Positions 36,935 to 44,952 of a stretch of 61,804 bases of DNA are shown here, piece by piece. A model generated the notes under the pieces. That model searched no databases. It saw nothing but the letters and a program-made list of their open reading frames with translations, and was not told the DNA's origin. The stretch is taken from contig CALVHG010000005.1 in assembly GCA_944327285.1 (NCBI GenBank), forward strand, positions 1-61,804, given 5' to 3'. The position numbers and the translations under genes are program-made. The number at the start of each line of letters is the position of its first letter. Position 1 is the stretch's first letter. The stretch is from an uncultured Desulfovibrio sp. Lineage in GTDB: Bacteria > Desulfobacterota > Desulfovibrionia > Desulfovibrionales > Desulfovibrionaceae.

Positions 36935-38878
36935 ATGAAACGTTTGCAGTTCCCGCTGATATGCCTGCTGGCGCTCCTCCTCTTTGCCAGCATCCCGCAG
37001 GCGCGGACGCCGCTTGTGCAAGACGGCAAGAAAAGCGTGTTCCAGCGCGTCATCACGCATCCGGGCGCGCAGCTGTTCACAGGCCCCGACCAGGAAGCCC
37101 CGGTTCTGCGCCCTTCCGTCAAGACCTTCACGGCCATGTATATCTATGACCGTCAGGGAGACCGCTTTGAGGTCGGCGTCAGCTCGTCCCGTGCGGACGG
37201 CTGGATCAATGCCAAGGATGTGACCGTCTGGCCCCAGGCCATCACCATGTTGTTCACAGATCGCACGGGCCGCGCCCCCGTTCTGTTCTTCCGGGACCAC
37301 GCCGCCATCGACGCGACGTGTCGCGCTCCCAGCGTTAAACAGACTATTGCCCAGTACACCGCCCAGTTAAACGGCAAGGCGGCCTTGCCGCCCGACTTTC
37401 CCGTAGTTGCTTCGGAACCTCAAAAAACCGCCGTTGCGGAAAAGAATTTTTATCTCCTGCCTGTCCTGAATATTGATAACCAGTACAGCCCTCTCAACCT
37501 GCTGGAAGTAGCCTCCATCAACCCCGGCATCAGCCCGGCAGCCCAGACGCCTCCGGCCCAGCTGCGCGCCGGTTTTGCGTTTGTCATCGATACGACTATT
37601 TCCATGAAGCCGTATATAGATCAAACGCTGTCGCTCATCCGCTCGCTGTATGACCAGCTGGAAAAAAGCCCCTACAAGGAAAATATGGCTTTTGCCGTTG
37701 TGGCCTTCCGCAGCGACACACGGCATAATTCCCAAATCGGCTATACCGCAAAGGTTATCTGCGACTTCAAGACTGTCGCCCAGCGTAAGGAGCTGGAAAC
37801 CGCTCTGGCCTCCGTCGAAGAGGCCACAGTTTCCACCCATGCCTTCAACGAAGACTCCTTCGCCGGCATCAAGGAGGCGGTGGATCACCTGAACTGGAAG
37901 GATTTCGGCGCCCGCATCATGATGATGATTTCCGACGCCGGCCCTCTGGGCGCGGGCGATCCCCATTCCAGCACTGGCATGTCCCCCAAGGCTCTGGCCG
38001 ACTACCTGCGCAGCCACAAGATTTATCTGACTGCGCTGCATGTCAAAAGCCCTAGCGGGCGTAAAAATCATGCCTATGCGGCCCAGAACTACATGGAACT
38101 TACTCGCCAGAGCGACAACAGGGCCAGCTATATTCCTCTGGACGCGACGACTCCGAGCAAAGGAGCCGAAGCCTTCGACAAAACAGGGCGCGTCCTGGCC
38201 AACAGCTACGCCGCCATCTTGATGGCCACTGCCGAAAAGAAACTGCCCGGCGCAAAACAACTGCAAAACAATTCGTCTACCCCGGAAGACGAAGCACGCC
38301 GCATTGCCGAGACGACCGGCTATGCCATGCGTCTTCAGTTTCTTGGCAACCAGCAGAAGAGCATGGCCCCCCAGGTTGTGCGCGCATGGATTGCCGACGC
38401 CGATCTTGAAAAAATGGAAGAAAACGCCGGTGCCCCCATTCTTGCCGCCGAACCGGCTGTTCTGCTTACCAAAGGCCAGCTCAGCAACCTGTACCGCCAA
38501 CTCAAGCTCCTGCTGAAGAGCAGCGAGGAGGCCTTCCTCAGCGGCCAGGACGATCTGTTCGGCATGCTCCGCTCCGCGGCGGCTCAGATGAGCCGCGACC
38601 CGCAGCAGTTCTCCCTGCGTCCGGATCAAAATCTGGCCCAGAACGGACTGCTTGATGAAGTTCTGGAAGGACTCCCCTACAAGAGCACGATCAGTTCGAT
38701 GACCCAGCATGACTGGGAGGCCATGTCCACCGGCGAGCGCGATACCTTTATTCGCCACATCAAGGGGCTGCTGGCCCGCTATGAAGCCTATGACAAGGAC
38801 GCGGCCAATTGGGAGAGCTTTGGTTCGCCTAATCCCAACGACTGGGTATATCGCGTTCCTCTCGGCATGTTGCCATAG
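36935..38878 (+). CDS. Secreted SH3-like/vWA protein (PpkA periplasmic-half-like)
   Basis: The 647-residue product has a signal peptide (about 1-23), an SH3-like domain (about 35-100: VFQRVITHPGAQLFTGPDQ ... WINAKDVTVW) and a vWA domain from about 212. The MIDAS motif is DTTIS (Asp219), with later MMISDAGP. A helical C-terminal part extends to 647. As I remember them, P. aeruginosa PpkA has a cytoplasmic kinase, a transmembrane helix and a periplasmic vWA part with a similar lead-in. Here the kinase (23375) ends early, so this gene may be the detached periplasmic half. AGAGGA precedes the ATG. Confidence 0.82.
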   Translation: MKRLQFPLICLLALLLFASIPQARTPLVQDGKKSVFQRVITHPGAQLFTGPDQEAPVLRPSVKTFTAMYIYDRQGDRFEVGVSSSRADGWINAKDVTVWPQAITMLFTDRTGRAPVLFFRDHAAIDATCRAPSVKQTIAQYTAQLNGKAALPPDFPVVASEPQKTAVAEKNFYLLPVLNIDNQYSPLNLLEVASINPGISPAAQTPPAQLRAGFAFVIDTTISMKPYIDQTLSLIRSLYDQLEKSPYKENMAFAVVAFRSDTRHNSQIGYTAKVICDFKTVAQRKELETALASVEEATVSTHAFNEDSFAGIKEAVDHLNWKDFGARIMMMISDAGPLGAGDPHSSTGMSPKALADYLRSHKIYLTALHVKSPSGRKNHAYAAQNYMELTRQSDNRASYIPLDATTPSKGAEAFDKTGRVLANSYAAILMATAEKKLPGAKQLQNNSSTPEDEARRIAETTGYAMRLQFLGNQQKSMAPQVVRAWIADADLEKMEENAGAPILAAEPAVLLTKGQLSNLYRQLKLLLKSSEEAFLSGQDDLFGMLRSAAAQMSRDPQQFSLRPDQNLAQNGLLDEVLEGLPYKSTISSMTQHDWEAMSTGERDTFIRHIKGLLARYEAYDKDAANWESFGSPNPNDWVYRVPLGMLP

Positions 38879-39006
38879 AAAGTTAAAGGCGAGGCGGCGG
38901 CACAGCGCCGCCCGGCCCAAAGTGAGCGAAAAAAAACACGCTTTTTCCGCGAAACGACAAGCCGTATGGTTTGAAACGCACAGCGCTTCAAACTGAAAAA
39001 GCGCTC
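38879..39006 (-). repeat. Dispersed palindromic element, copy H
   Basis: This is an inverted copy beginning one base after the vWA stop codon. The left terminus is eroded (AAAGTTAAAGGCGAGGCGG) and the right end reads AAACTGAAAAAGCGCTC. The core CGCGAAACGACAAGCCGTATGG is kept. Confidence 0.8.
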
Positions 39007-39074
39007 AAAGAACAAGGCAGGCGCCGTATGCGACATGCGGCGCCTGCCGGAATTCTCTCCGCCGGAGGCCGCTC

Positions 39075-39848
39075 GTGGCGTTACCAGACAGCATATCCTC
39101 TCACAGTATTTACAGCGTCCGCAGGCTATTAAAATCTTATGCACAGGATCGCGGCTATATTCTGGAAATCCGCCATCTTGAACTGCGGTATGGAGACATG
39201 GTGGCCGTCACGGGCCCCAGCGGCTGCGGCAAAAGCACCCTGCTGGATATTCTGGGGCTGGCGCTGCGGCCTGACGATGGAGAACGTTTTATCTTCCAGC
39301 CCCACAGCGACAGAACCTATGAAATTTTCCCCCTCTGGCAGGGAAAGCGCCTCGATGCCATGGCGGATCTGCGGCTGCAATACATGGGCTATGTGCTGCA
39401 AACGGGAGAGCTGCTCCCCTTTCTTTCCGTCCAGGAGAACATGACGCTCACTGCCCGCATGACAGGCATGACGCGGGAAGAAGCCCTGGATACGGTGCGC
39501 CCCCTGGCGGAACGTCTGGGAATCGCCCATCTGTATGCCGCCATGCCGGCGAGCCTCTCTGTCGGCGAACGTCAGCGTGTCGCCATCGTGCGCGCCCTGG
39601 CTCCCCGTCCCCGTCTGCTCCTTGCCGACGAGCCTACAGCCGCGCTTGATCCTGTCCATGCGCGGCATGTCATGGAGATTTTCCTGCAAGCCGTCACGGA
39701 CCAGCACGGCACGCTTGTCATGGTGACGCACGATGCCGCCTTTGCCCGCAGCGGAGGCCTCAAAGAACTGCCTTTCAGCATCGAAAAAACTCCGGATGGC
39801 ATGCGCGCCGTCCTCGACGACAGGGAGGGGCAGCCATGCAACGCCTGA
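39075..39848 (+). CDS. tagT: ABC transporter ATPase (TagT-like)
   Basis: The start is a GTG at 39075 with GGAGG 7 bases upstream. The 257-residue protein is a LolD/MacB-type ATPase: Walker A GPSGCGKST, Q-loop YVLQTGE, signature LSVGERQRVAI, Walker B LLLADEPT and the switch His in VMVTHDAAF. It overlaps the permease gene by 13 bp. A following FGE-like gene gives the order ATPase-permease-FGE. In P. aeruginosa, TagT, TagS and TagR act with PpkA in the threonine-phosphorylation pathway. A LolCDE/MacB-like transporter for another substrate is the alternative. Confidence 0.85.
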   Translation: MALPDSISSHSIYSVRRLLKSYAQDRGYILEIRHLELRYGDMVAVTGPSGCGKSTLLDILGLALRPDDGERFIFQPHSDRTYEIFPLWQGKRLDAMADLRLQYMGYVLQTGELLPFLSVQENMTLTARMTGMTREEALDTVRPLAERLGIAHLYAAMPASLSVGERQRVAIVRALAPRPRLLLADEPTAALDPVHARHVMEIFLQAVTDQHGTLVMVTHDAAFARSGGLKELPFSIEKTPDGMRAVLDDREGQPCNA

Positions 39849-41062
39849 GCATGATCCTGCGCCTCGCCGCGCGAGACTGGCTGCATGAGCGCTCCCTGAG
39901 TCTCTGCGCCGTGCTGGCCCTTGCCAGCATGCTGGGGCCCCTCCTTATACTTCAGGGAGTCAAGAACGGCGTCATTGACGGCATGCGCGAACGCCTGCTG
40001 GAAGACCCGGCCGTGCTTGTCATCACGCCGGCTGGCAGCGCCCCGGAGGGGGGCTACCCCGCGTCATTCATCGACAGCCTGCGGACCTTGCCGGGCGCCC
40101 GCTTTTCTGTTGGCCGCACCAGAGATATCGCGACTGACATCACTCTGAAAACAGCGTCCGGCCGTATGCAGTCCATCGGCATGGAACCCTGCGCCCCCGG
40201 AGAACCCGTGCTGGAACATTATCATATGCCCGTTCTGCGGGATGGAGACATTGCCGACATCGTACTCTCCAGCACGGCGGCCCAAAGTCTGGGGGTAAGC
40301 GCCGGTGACGCGCTCACGGCATCGCTCGGCCGTCGCACTCCCGAAGGGCAGCTGCAATCCGTCACAATACGGCTGCATGTCGCAGGCATACTTCCCCCCG
40401 AAGCCTCCGGGCGGCGCATGGGCTTCCTTCCTCTGACCCTGCTTGAAGATATTCAGGATTATCGGGACTACATCGCCGTCCCCAAACGAGGATATGAAGG
40501 CAGGGAACGCAAGGACGCCGAACGCCGCTATGCCTCCTTTCGCCTTTATGCCCAGGATCTGAACGCCGTGGAAGGTCTGGCAGCCCATCTTGCCGCGCGG
40601 GGCGTAGACAGCCGTACCCGCGCGCGGGACATTGCCAATATCAGAGCTCTGGAAACCGCCATTTCACGAGTCATCCTTGTCATCTCGCTGGCCGTCGGCG
40701 CAGGCTTCACAGCCTTTACTTTCAGTTCCGTGCAGGGAGCAGTCAGACGCAAGGACAGAATGCTTGCCATGCTTCGCCTGCTGGGATTTTCCCGAACCGG
40801 CATTATCGCCTATCCATTTATTCAGACCTTGCTCACCAGCCTGTGTGGCATTGCCCTGGCGGGCATAATCTATTTGCTGGTCAGCTTCAGTATAGACCAG
40901 ATTTTTGCGGAACAGATCCACGGCGCGGCTCTGGCTCGTCTGGCTCCCGGCGAATACCTTGCCGCGGGGGGCCTGACTCTGCTTATTGCTCTTATAGCGG
41001 CTGCCCGCGCGTCAATCCGGGCTGCCTCCATAGAACCTTCTTCCGTGCTCCGGGAGGTATAA
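39836..41062 (+). CDS. tagS: FtsX-type ABC permease (TagS-like)
   Basis: The 408-residue protein has the MacB/FtsX layout: one N-terminal transmembrane helix (about 20-42), a large periplasmic domain (about 45-270), then three helices near 280-302, 330-352 and 370-392, ending in ASIRAASIEPSSVLREV. GGAGGGG lies 5 bases before the ATG, and the gene overlaps its ATPase. It is probably the membrane subunit of the TagST complex, transmitting a periplasmic signal to the kinase pathway rather than moving a bulk substrate. That is an inference from the order of genes. Confidence 0.84.
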   Translation: MQRLSMILRLAARDWLHERSLSLCAVLALASMLGPLLILQGVKNGVIDGMRERLLEDPAVLVITPAGSAPEGGYPASFIDSLRTLPGARFSVGRTRDIATDITLKTASGRMQSIGMEPCAPGEPVLEHYHMPVLRDGDIADIVLSSTAAQSLGVSAGDALTASLGRRTPEGQLQSVTIRLHVAGILPPEASGRRMGFLPLTLLEDIQDYRDYIAVPKRGYEGRERKDAERRYASFRLYAQDLNAVEGLAAHLAARGVDSRTRARDIANIRALETAISRVILVISLAVGAGFTAFTFSSVQGAVRRKDRMLAMLRLLGFSRTGIIAYPFIQTLLTSLCGIALAGIIYLLVSFSIDQIFAEQIHGAALARLAPGEYLAAGGLTLLIALIAAARASIRAASIEPSSVLREV

Positions 41063-41063
41063 C

Positions 41064-42818
41064 ATGCGCGGCGTCTCCCTCTTCCTTCTCCTGTTTTTTC
41101 TGGCATGGCTTCCGGATTCGGACGGGCTGGCTGCCATCAGATCAAAAGCCGACACCATTGCGCCGGAAAAAACATGGAATCCCCAGCCGGCCCAGGACGA
41201 TATTCTGCTTCCCATGCCCTGCGGTCTGAAAATGGCCCTCCGCGCCGTGGCCGTGCCCTCCAACGAGATTCTGCATGACCGCCTTTTCTATATGGGCATC
41301 GGTTCAGGCAGCGAAGAAGAGCGCCGTATCTATGAACGCCGTTTCCCGGCCCATATCGCCGCCTCCTTCACCCCGCAGGACCTTCCCCCCGCCTGGCGGC
41401 AGCTTCTGCCGGCCAAACAGGGCTATATGTATTATTTCATCGGCAAGTACGAAGTCAGCGAATACCAGTGGAATGCTGTCATGAACGGGCAGTGTCCCGC
41501 CGCCCCTAAAATAGAAGATGCCGCTCCCAAGCGCGCGCTGTCCTGGCACGATGTCCAGCGCTTTCTCCAGACGTATAATAACTGGCTTCTGAAAGAAGCT
41601 CCCGACAGCATCCCCCATTTTGCGGACTACCCCCTGAGCGTCGGCTTTGTGCGCCTGCCTACGGAAGAGGAATGGGAATTCGCCGCCCGCGGCGGCAGCG
41701 AAGTCAGAGAAGAAGATCTCCTTCAAAATGATATTTTCCCTCTCGGCACTGACAAACTGTCGGATTACGGCCTGTTCTTTGAAAACGTCCCGATTCATGC
41801 GCCCGCCCCTATCGGAGCGCGCAAGCCCAATCCGCTGGGTCTGTACGACACCGTAGGCAATGTAAAAGAAATGGTGGACGGATTTTTTCGTCTCTCTGTA
41901 GCGGATATGCGAGGAAACGGCACAGTCTATCGCCGTCTGCATGGCGCCGCCGGGGGGATTCTTTGCAAGGGGGGAAGTTTCCGCAGCAATGCGCAGGGAG
42001 TTCTCCCCGGCTGGCGCGACGAACTTCCGCAGTATACCAGCAAGGGAGAAAACCGCCCCGCGGATCTTGGCTTTCGGGTAGCGCTTGCCGGCCTCAACGT
42101 CCCCAGCAGCCAGCGACTGGATATGCTGGTGCAAGCCGAAAAAAAAGGTCCTGTCAGCCCGGCGGCCAAGCCCGACGCCCCGTCGGCGCCTGCGCCGGCG
42201 CAGCCCGTCCAGCCAGCCCCCAAGGATCAGCTTCTGACCCTGGATCCCGAAGGCACGGGTCTGAATGAACTGAACAAAATCTACAATGCCGCCGCCACGG
42301 AAGAAATGCGAAGCAACCTGAAGCAGCTGCAAGCCATTCTTGCGGATGAACAAGCCGCCAGCCAGCGGCAGCGCGCGGACATGCATGAAAATTCGCTGCG
42401 CTCCATGCTTTATCAGGCGGAAACCCTGCGCAGCTTCGCTTTCCGCTATTTCTCGCAACATAAGGCTCTGCAAAAATATCTTAACGAAAAGACCCTCAAG
42501 GGGGAGGACGATATTTCCAGACAGGCCAGAGCGAGCCTTCGCTCCAGTTATGAAATGCTTCTGACTGCCAGTAATTTTTATAAGACCTGCCTGGGCCGCA
42601 TGGGCGACATCCCCCCGCAGGAATGCGCCAGCATCCTTGATCGGTTCAGACAGGAATACCGGGGAGACGATACTCTCGGAAAGCATATGCGGCAAAATAT
42701 CGACAATCTGGAAAAACATCTTCAGCTTATACGTTCCAAGGGAATCGACGCGCTGAAGCTCAAGAGCATGTGCCGGGATATCATCCCTGAGATTCATTTC
42801 AAGGTGTTGCCGTTTTAG
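41064..42818 (+). CDS. tagR: Periplasmic FGE-sulfatase-like protein (TagR-like)
   Basis: The 584-residue product has a signal peptide (about 1-23). A formylglycine-generating-enzyme-like domain follows (about 70-350) with KYEVSEYQWNAVM, SWHDVQRFL, RLPTEEEWEFAARGG, LGLYDTVGNVKEMV, KGGSFRSN and DLGFRVAL. A linker rich in Ala and Pro and a helical C-terminal domain (about 395-584) follow, longer than a plain FGE domain. In P. aeruginosa, TagR is a periplasmic FGE-like protein needed to activate PpkA. The start is 1 bp after the permease, with GGAGG. The catalytic cysteines of true FGE are not obvious, which fits a signalling role. Confidence 0.83.
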   Translation: MRGVSLFLLLFFLAWLPDSDGLAAIRSKADTIAPEKTWNPQPAQDDILLPMPCGLKMALRAVAVPSNEILHDRLFYMGIGSGSEEERRIYERRFPAHIAASFTPQDLPPAWRQLLPAKQGYMYYFIGKYEVSEYQWNAVMNGQCPAAPKIEDAAPKRALSWHDVQRFLQTYNNWLLKEAPDSIPHFADYPLSVGFVRLPTEEEWEFAARGGSEVREEDLLQNDIFPLGTDKLSDYGLFFENVPIHAPAPIGARKPNPLGLYDTVGNVKEMVDGFFRLSVADMRGNGTVYRRLHGAAGGILCKGGSFRSNAQGVLPGWRDELPQYTSKGENRPADLGFRVALAGLNVPSSQRLDMLVQAEKKGPVSPAAKPDAPSAPAPAQPVQPAPKDQLLTLDPEGTGLNELNKIYNAAATEEMRSNLKQLQAILADEQAASQRQRADMHENSLRSMLYQAETLRSFAFRYFSQHKALQKYLNEKTLKGEDDISRQARASLRSSYEMLLTASNFYKTCLGRMGDIPPQECASILDRFRQEYRGDDTLGKHMRQNIDNLEKHLQLIRSKGIDALKLKSMCRDIIPEIHFKVLPF

Positions 42819-42911
42819 CCGGCCCGAACCGAGCGGAAAAACCGCGGTTTTTCCGCGAAACGACAGGCCGTATGGTTTGAAACGCTGTGCGTTTCAAACT
42901 GAAATTACTCT
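42819..42911 (-). repeat. Dispersed palindromic element, copy I (left part missing)
   Basis: It starts directly after the TagR-like stop codon. It contains a perfect 24-bp palindrome at 42833-42856 (GCGGAAAAACCG and its complement), the CGACAGGCCGTATGG core and the GTTTGAAACGC/GCGTTTCAAAC hairpin. The right end is degenerate (TTACTCTA). Confidence 0.8.
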
Positions 42912-42922
42912 AAGGAGCATCT

Positions 42923-44338
42923 ATGAAAAAGAATATTTTTTCATTACTATTTTATCTTGCTGCAAGTGTCTGCTTTATTATGGTCATCCAGACTGCGCTT
43001 TGCAATGTTACTCCAGCCGCCGCAGCAGAATCCAGCGAAGAGGATCAAGGCGTTGAGGAAGGAGATTTCTCCATCCCCATCTTTGACGACGTTTTCAGAG
43101 AAGACTGGGCTGCGGTCAAGAGACGTCTCGAAGCTGGCGAGGAGCATGTCAACGTCTCGGATCTGGACGGAATGACGCTCCTGCACTATGCGGTCATGCA
43201 GGGGAATAACGATGCAATCCTCATGCTGCTCAAGGCGGGCGCCGATAAGGAGCGCCGCCTCGTCGGAGACGGGCCGACCCCCTATGAAATGGCAAAGGAC
43301 GATCGCAGGATACGCCCGGAAATTCTGGAGAGGCTTCGCACAAAAGAGCCAGGCAGCAAGCCAGAACAAGGGGAGGATATGATCTATTCCGCCCTGCGCG
43401 CGGCAAAGGAAAAAGACTGGCAGACGGTCAGATTCGCGCTTATCGGAATACCGGGCGAAAAGCTGGCGACAGTAGATAAAGAAGGAAGAACCTTGCTGCA
43501 TTACGCCGCCATGCACGGAACTCTCAAGGATATCAGCCAGCTCATAGATAAGGGGGCGGACAGATCCATCCTCGACGGCAAGGACTGTCAAGGAAAGACG
43601 CCTTATGACTACAGCCTGAAGAACAGCAATTTAAATAACAGCTATGTAAAAGCTCTCATGGGCAAAAAAACAAAGCTGCAATACGACCTTCTTGAAGCCA
43701 TACGTCTACACGGCGACGATCCTGAGGTTATCAAACGACTACTGTCGGACGGAGCCAATCCCAATGATAGCGTGCCGCTCCATCCTTACAATGGATACTC
43801 TCCGTTTCTCATGGCTGTAAAATATGGACAGCAATTGATTATCCCCACTCTTCTGGAGCATGGGGCGGATATCAACACCCAGGCTCCGGATGGAGTAACC
43901 TACCCTATGATGGCTGTTTCCGGCCCTCATGCCTTGCGCCACGATCTGCTCTATAAATGCAAGACGCTTGAATCCGAAGACAATCAGGGAAGGAATCTTC
44001 TGTATTATGCTATTTTTACGCCGAACAATCTTGATAATCTCATCTGGATCACATCGTTTATCAAAGACATAAATCATCAGGATAAGGAAGGTAACACCGC
44101 AATTGTGACGGCATGCCTATGGAAGAAAACGAGGGCTGCCGGAATGCTGTATCTTCTCGGCGCCGATCCCTCCATACGAAATAAAGAAGGAAAAAACTGC
44201 TATGACATACTCGGCCAGGAAGGTTTCCAGGCCAGCGTGACCAATGCCAAACAATGGCTGAAAAATAAAGGCATACCTGCAGACAGGGACGGTATGCTGA
44301 AGCATTATTTTAAAAACATTGCCGCTCGCGAGCAGTAG
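42923..44338 (+). CDS. Secreted ankyrin-repeat protein
   Basis: The 471-residue protein has a long signal peptide or N-terminal anchor (about 1-38, ending ...AAAAES). Ankyrin repeats follow: DLDGMTLLHYAVMQGNNDAI, DKEGRTLLHYAAMHGTLKDI, NGYSPFLMAVKYGQQLIIP and DKEGNTAIVTACLWKKTRAA are the clearest. AAGGAG is 6 bases before the ATG. It is the last gene of the + strand row. Base composition is slightly more AT-rich than in the Tag-like genes. Periplasmic ankyrin proteins near T6SS genes can be immunity or regulatory factors; nothing here decides which. Confidence 0.82.
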   Translation: MKKNIFSLLFYLAASVCFIMVIQTALCNVTPAAAAESSEEDQGVEEGDFSIPIFDDVFREDWAAVKRRLEAGEEHVNVSDLDGMTLLHYAVMQGNNDAILMLLKAGADKERRLVGDGPTPYEMAKDDRRIRPEILERLRTKEPGSKPEQGEDMIYSALRAAKEKDWQTVRFALIGIPGEKLATVDKEGRTLLHYAAMHGTLKDISQLIDKGADRSILDGKDCQGKTPYDYSLKNSNLNNSYVKALMGKKTKLQYDLLEAIRLHGDDPEVIKRLLSDGANPNDSVPLHPYNGYSPFLMAVKYGQQLIIPTLLEHGADINTQAPDGVTYPMMAVSGPHALRHDLLYKCKTLESEDNQGRNLLYYAIFTPNNLDNLIWITSFIKDINHQDKEGNTAIVTACLWKKTRAAGMLYLLGADPSIRNKEGKNCYDILGQEGFQASVTNAKQWLKNKGIPADRDGMLKHYFKNIAAREQ

Positions 44339-44394
44339 GACAACAGCGATGCGCCTCTCCTGAATCCATAACTACTCCGAAAATATCAAACAAA

Positions 44395-44426
44395 CAGCTC
44401 CCCTCGGCAGCGTCCAAGGGGAGCTG
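44395..44426 (-). terminator. Candidate terminator between convergent operons
   Basis: A perfect 10-bp stem (CAGCTCCCCT pairing with AGGGGAGCTG, 12-base loop) is followed on the minus strand by TTTGTTTGATATTTT. It fits the end of the minus-strand export operon. On the plus strand it could also stop the ankyrin transcript, but no T run follows on that side. Confidence 0.65.
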
Positions 44427-44457
44427 CTTATAAAAACGAAAACAGCCGGGTATCTTT

Positions 44458-44506
44458 AGAGCGTTTTCGGTTTGAAGTGCTGTGCGTTTCAAACTGAAAA
44501 TGCTCT
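44458..44506. repeat. Dispersed palindromic element, copy J (hairpin only)
   Basis: Only the terminal hairpin remains: AGAGCGTTTTCGGTTTGAA pairs with TTTCAAACTGAAAATGCTCT. Both ends are complete and TA-flanked (TTTAGAGC and GCTCTAAC), so this is a small palindromic derivative of the family. Confidence 0.75.
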
Positions 44507-44531
44507 AACACTCTTAAACGCAGACTTGCGC

Positions 44532-44562
44532 GGCGGTCGCGTCCAGAGGAGACGCGACCGCC
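44532..44562 (-). terminator. GC-rich hairpin after the precursor peptide gene
   Basis: A perfect 12-bp stem (GGCGGTCGCGTC/GACGCGACCGCC, 7-base loop) starts about 24 bases after the stop codon of the minus-strand precursor gene. There is no T run, so it may be a transcript-stabilising or Rho-assisted end. Confidence 0.5.
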
Positions 44563-44585
44563 GACGAAATACGAAAAAACGCGAA

Positions 44586-44870
44586 CTACTTAAGCCAGCC
44601 CATCACCTCTTTGAGGCTGTGCATCTCAACCTTGTCGCCGCCGCCGGGATAAAGGCCGATCTTGCTCACACCTCGCGATTCCAGGCGGCTGAGATATTCT
44701 CCCAGCCTGTCTCCGGCAACCGTTAAAGAGCCCCTGCTGTGAGCCGTCTCCGTATAGACGCGAATTCCCCCCTTTTCATTCAGATAGCGGTCAAAGGCCG
44801 CGGGCAAACCCGCGCCGCCCACAATGGCGTCGAGCTGCGCGTCGTCAAGCTGCTGAATACTGTCGTTCAT
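44586..44870 (-). CDS. Double-glycine leader precursor peptide (bacteriocin-like)
   Basis: This 94-residue peptide has a class II bacteriocin-type leader, MNDSIQQLDDAQLDAIVGG, with the double glycine at positions 18-19. C39 peptidases cut after such sites. The remaining 75 residues are hydrophilic, contain no cysteine, and include a GG-rich turn (LYPGGGDK) and a helical end. AGGAG lies 8 bases before the ATG. It is the last gene of the minus-strand export operon, 82 bp after the binding-protein gene, which makes it the likely cargo. The lack of cysteine and of a neighbouring modification enzyme argues against a lanthipeptide or sactipeptide. It was recognised from the leader; its activity is unknown. 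Confidence 0.8.
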   Translation of the reverse strand: MNDSIQQLDDAQLDAIVGGAGLPAAFDRYLNEKGGIRVYTETAHSRGSLTVAGDRLGEYLSRLESRGVSKIGLYPGGGDKVEMHSLKEVMGWLK

Positions 44871-44952
44871 GTTCTGTTCTCCTGTGATTGGGGTTATGGG
44901 ACGCTGCGTCCCGAAAAATTCTCATCTCGCCGCAAAACATCCCCCAATGGCG

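Noticed and set aside
1749..44506. CRISPR array as an explanation for the recurring repeats
   Set aside because: Copies are about 145 bp, widely scattered, in both orientations and without regular spacers.
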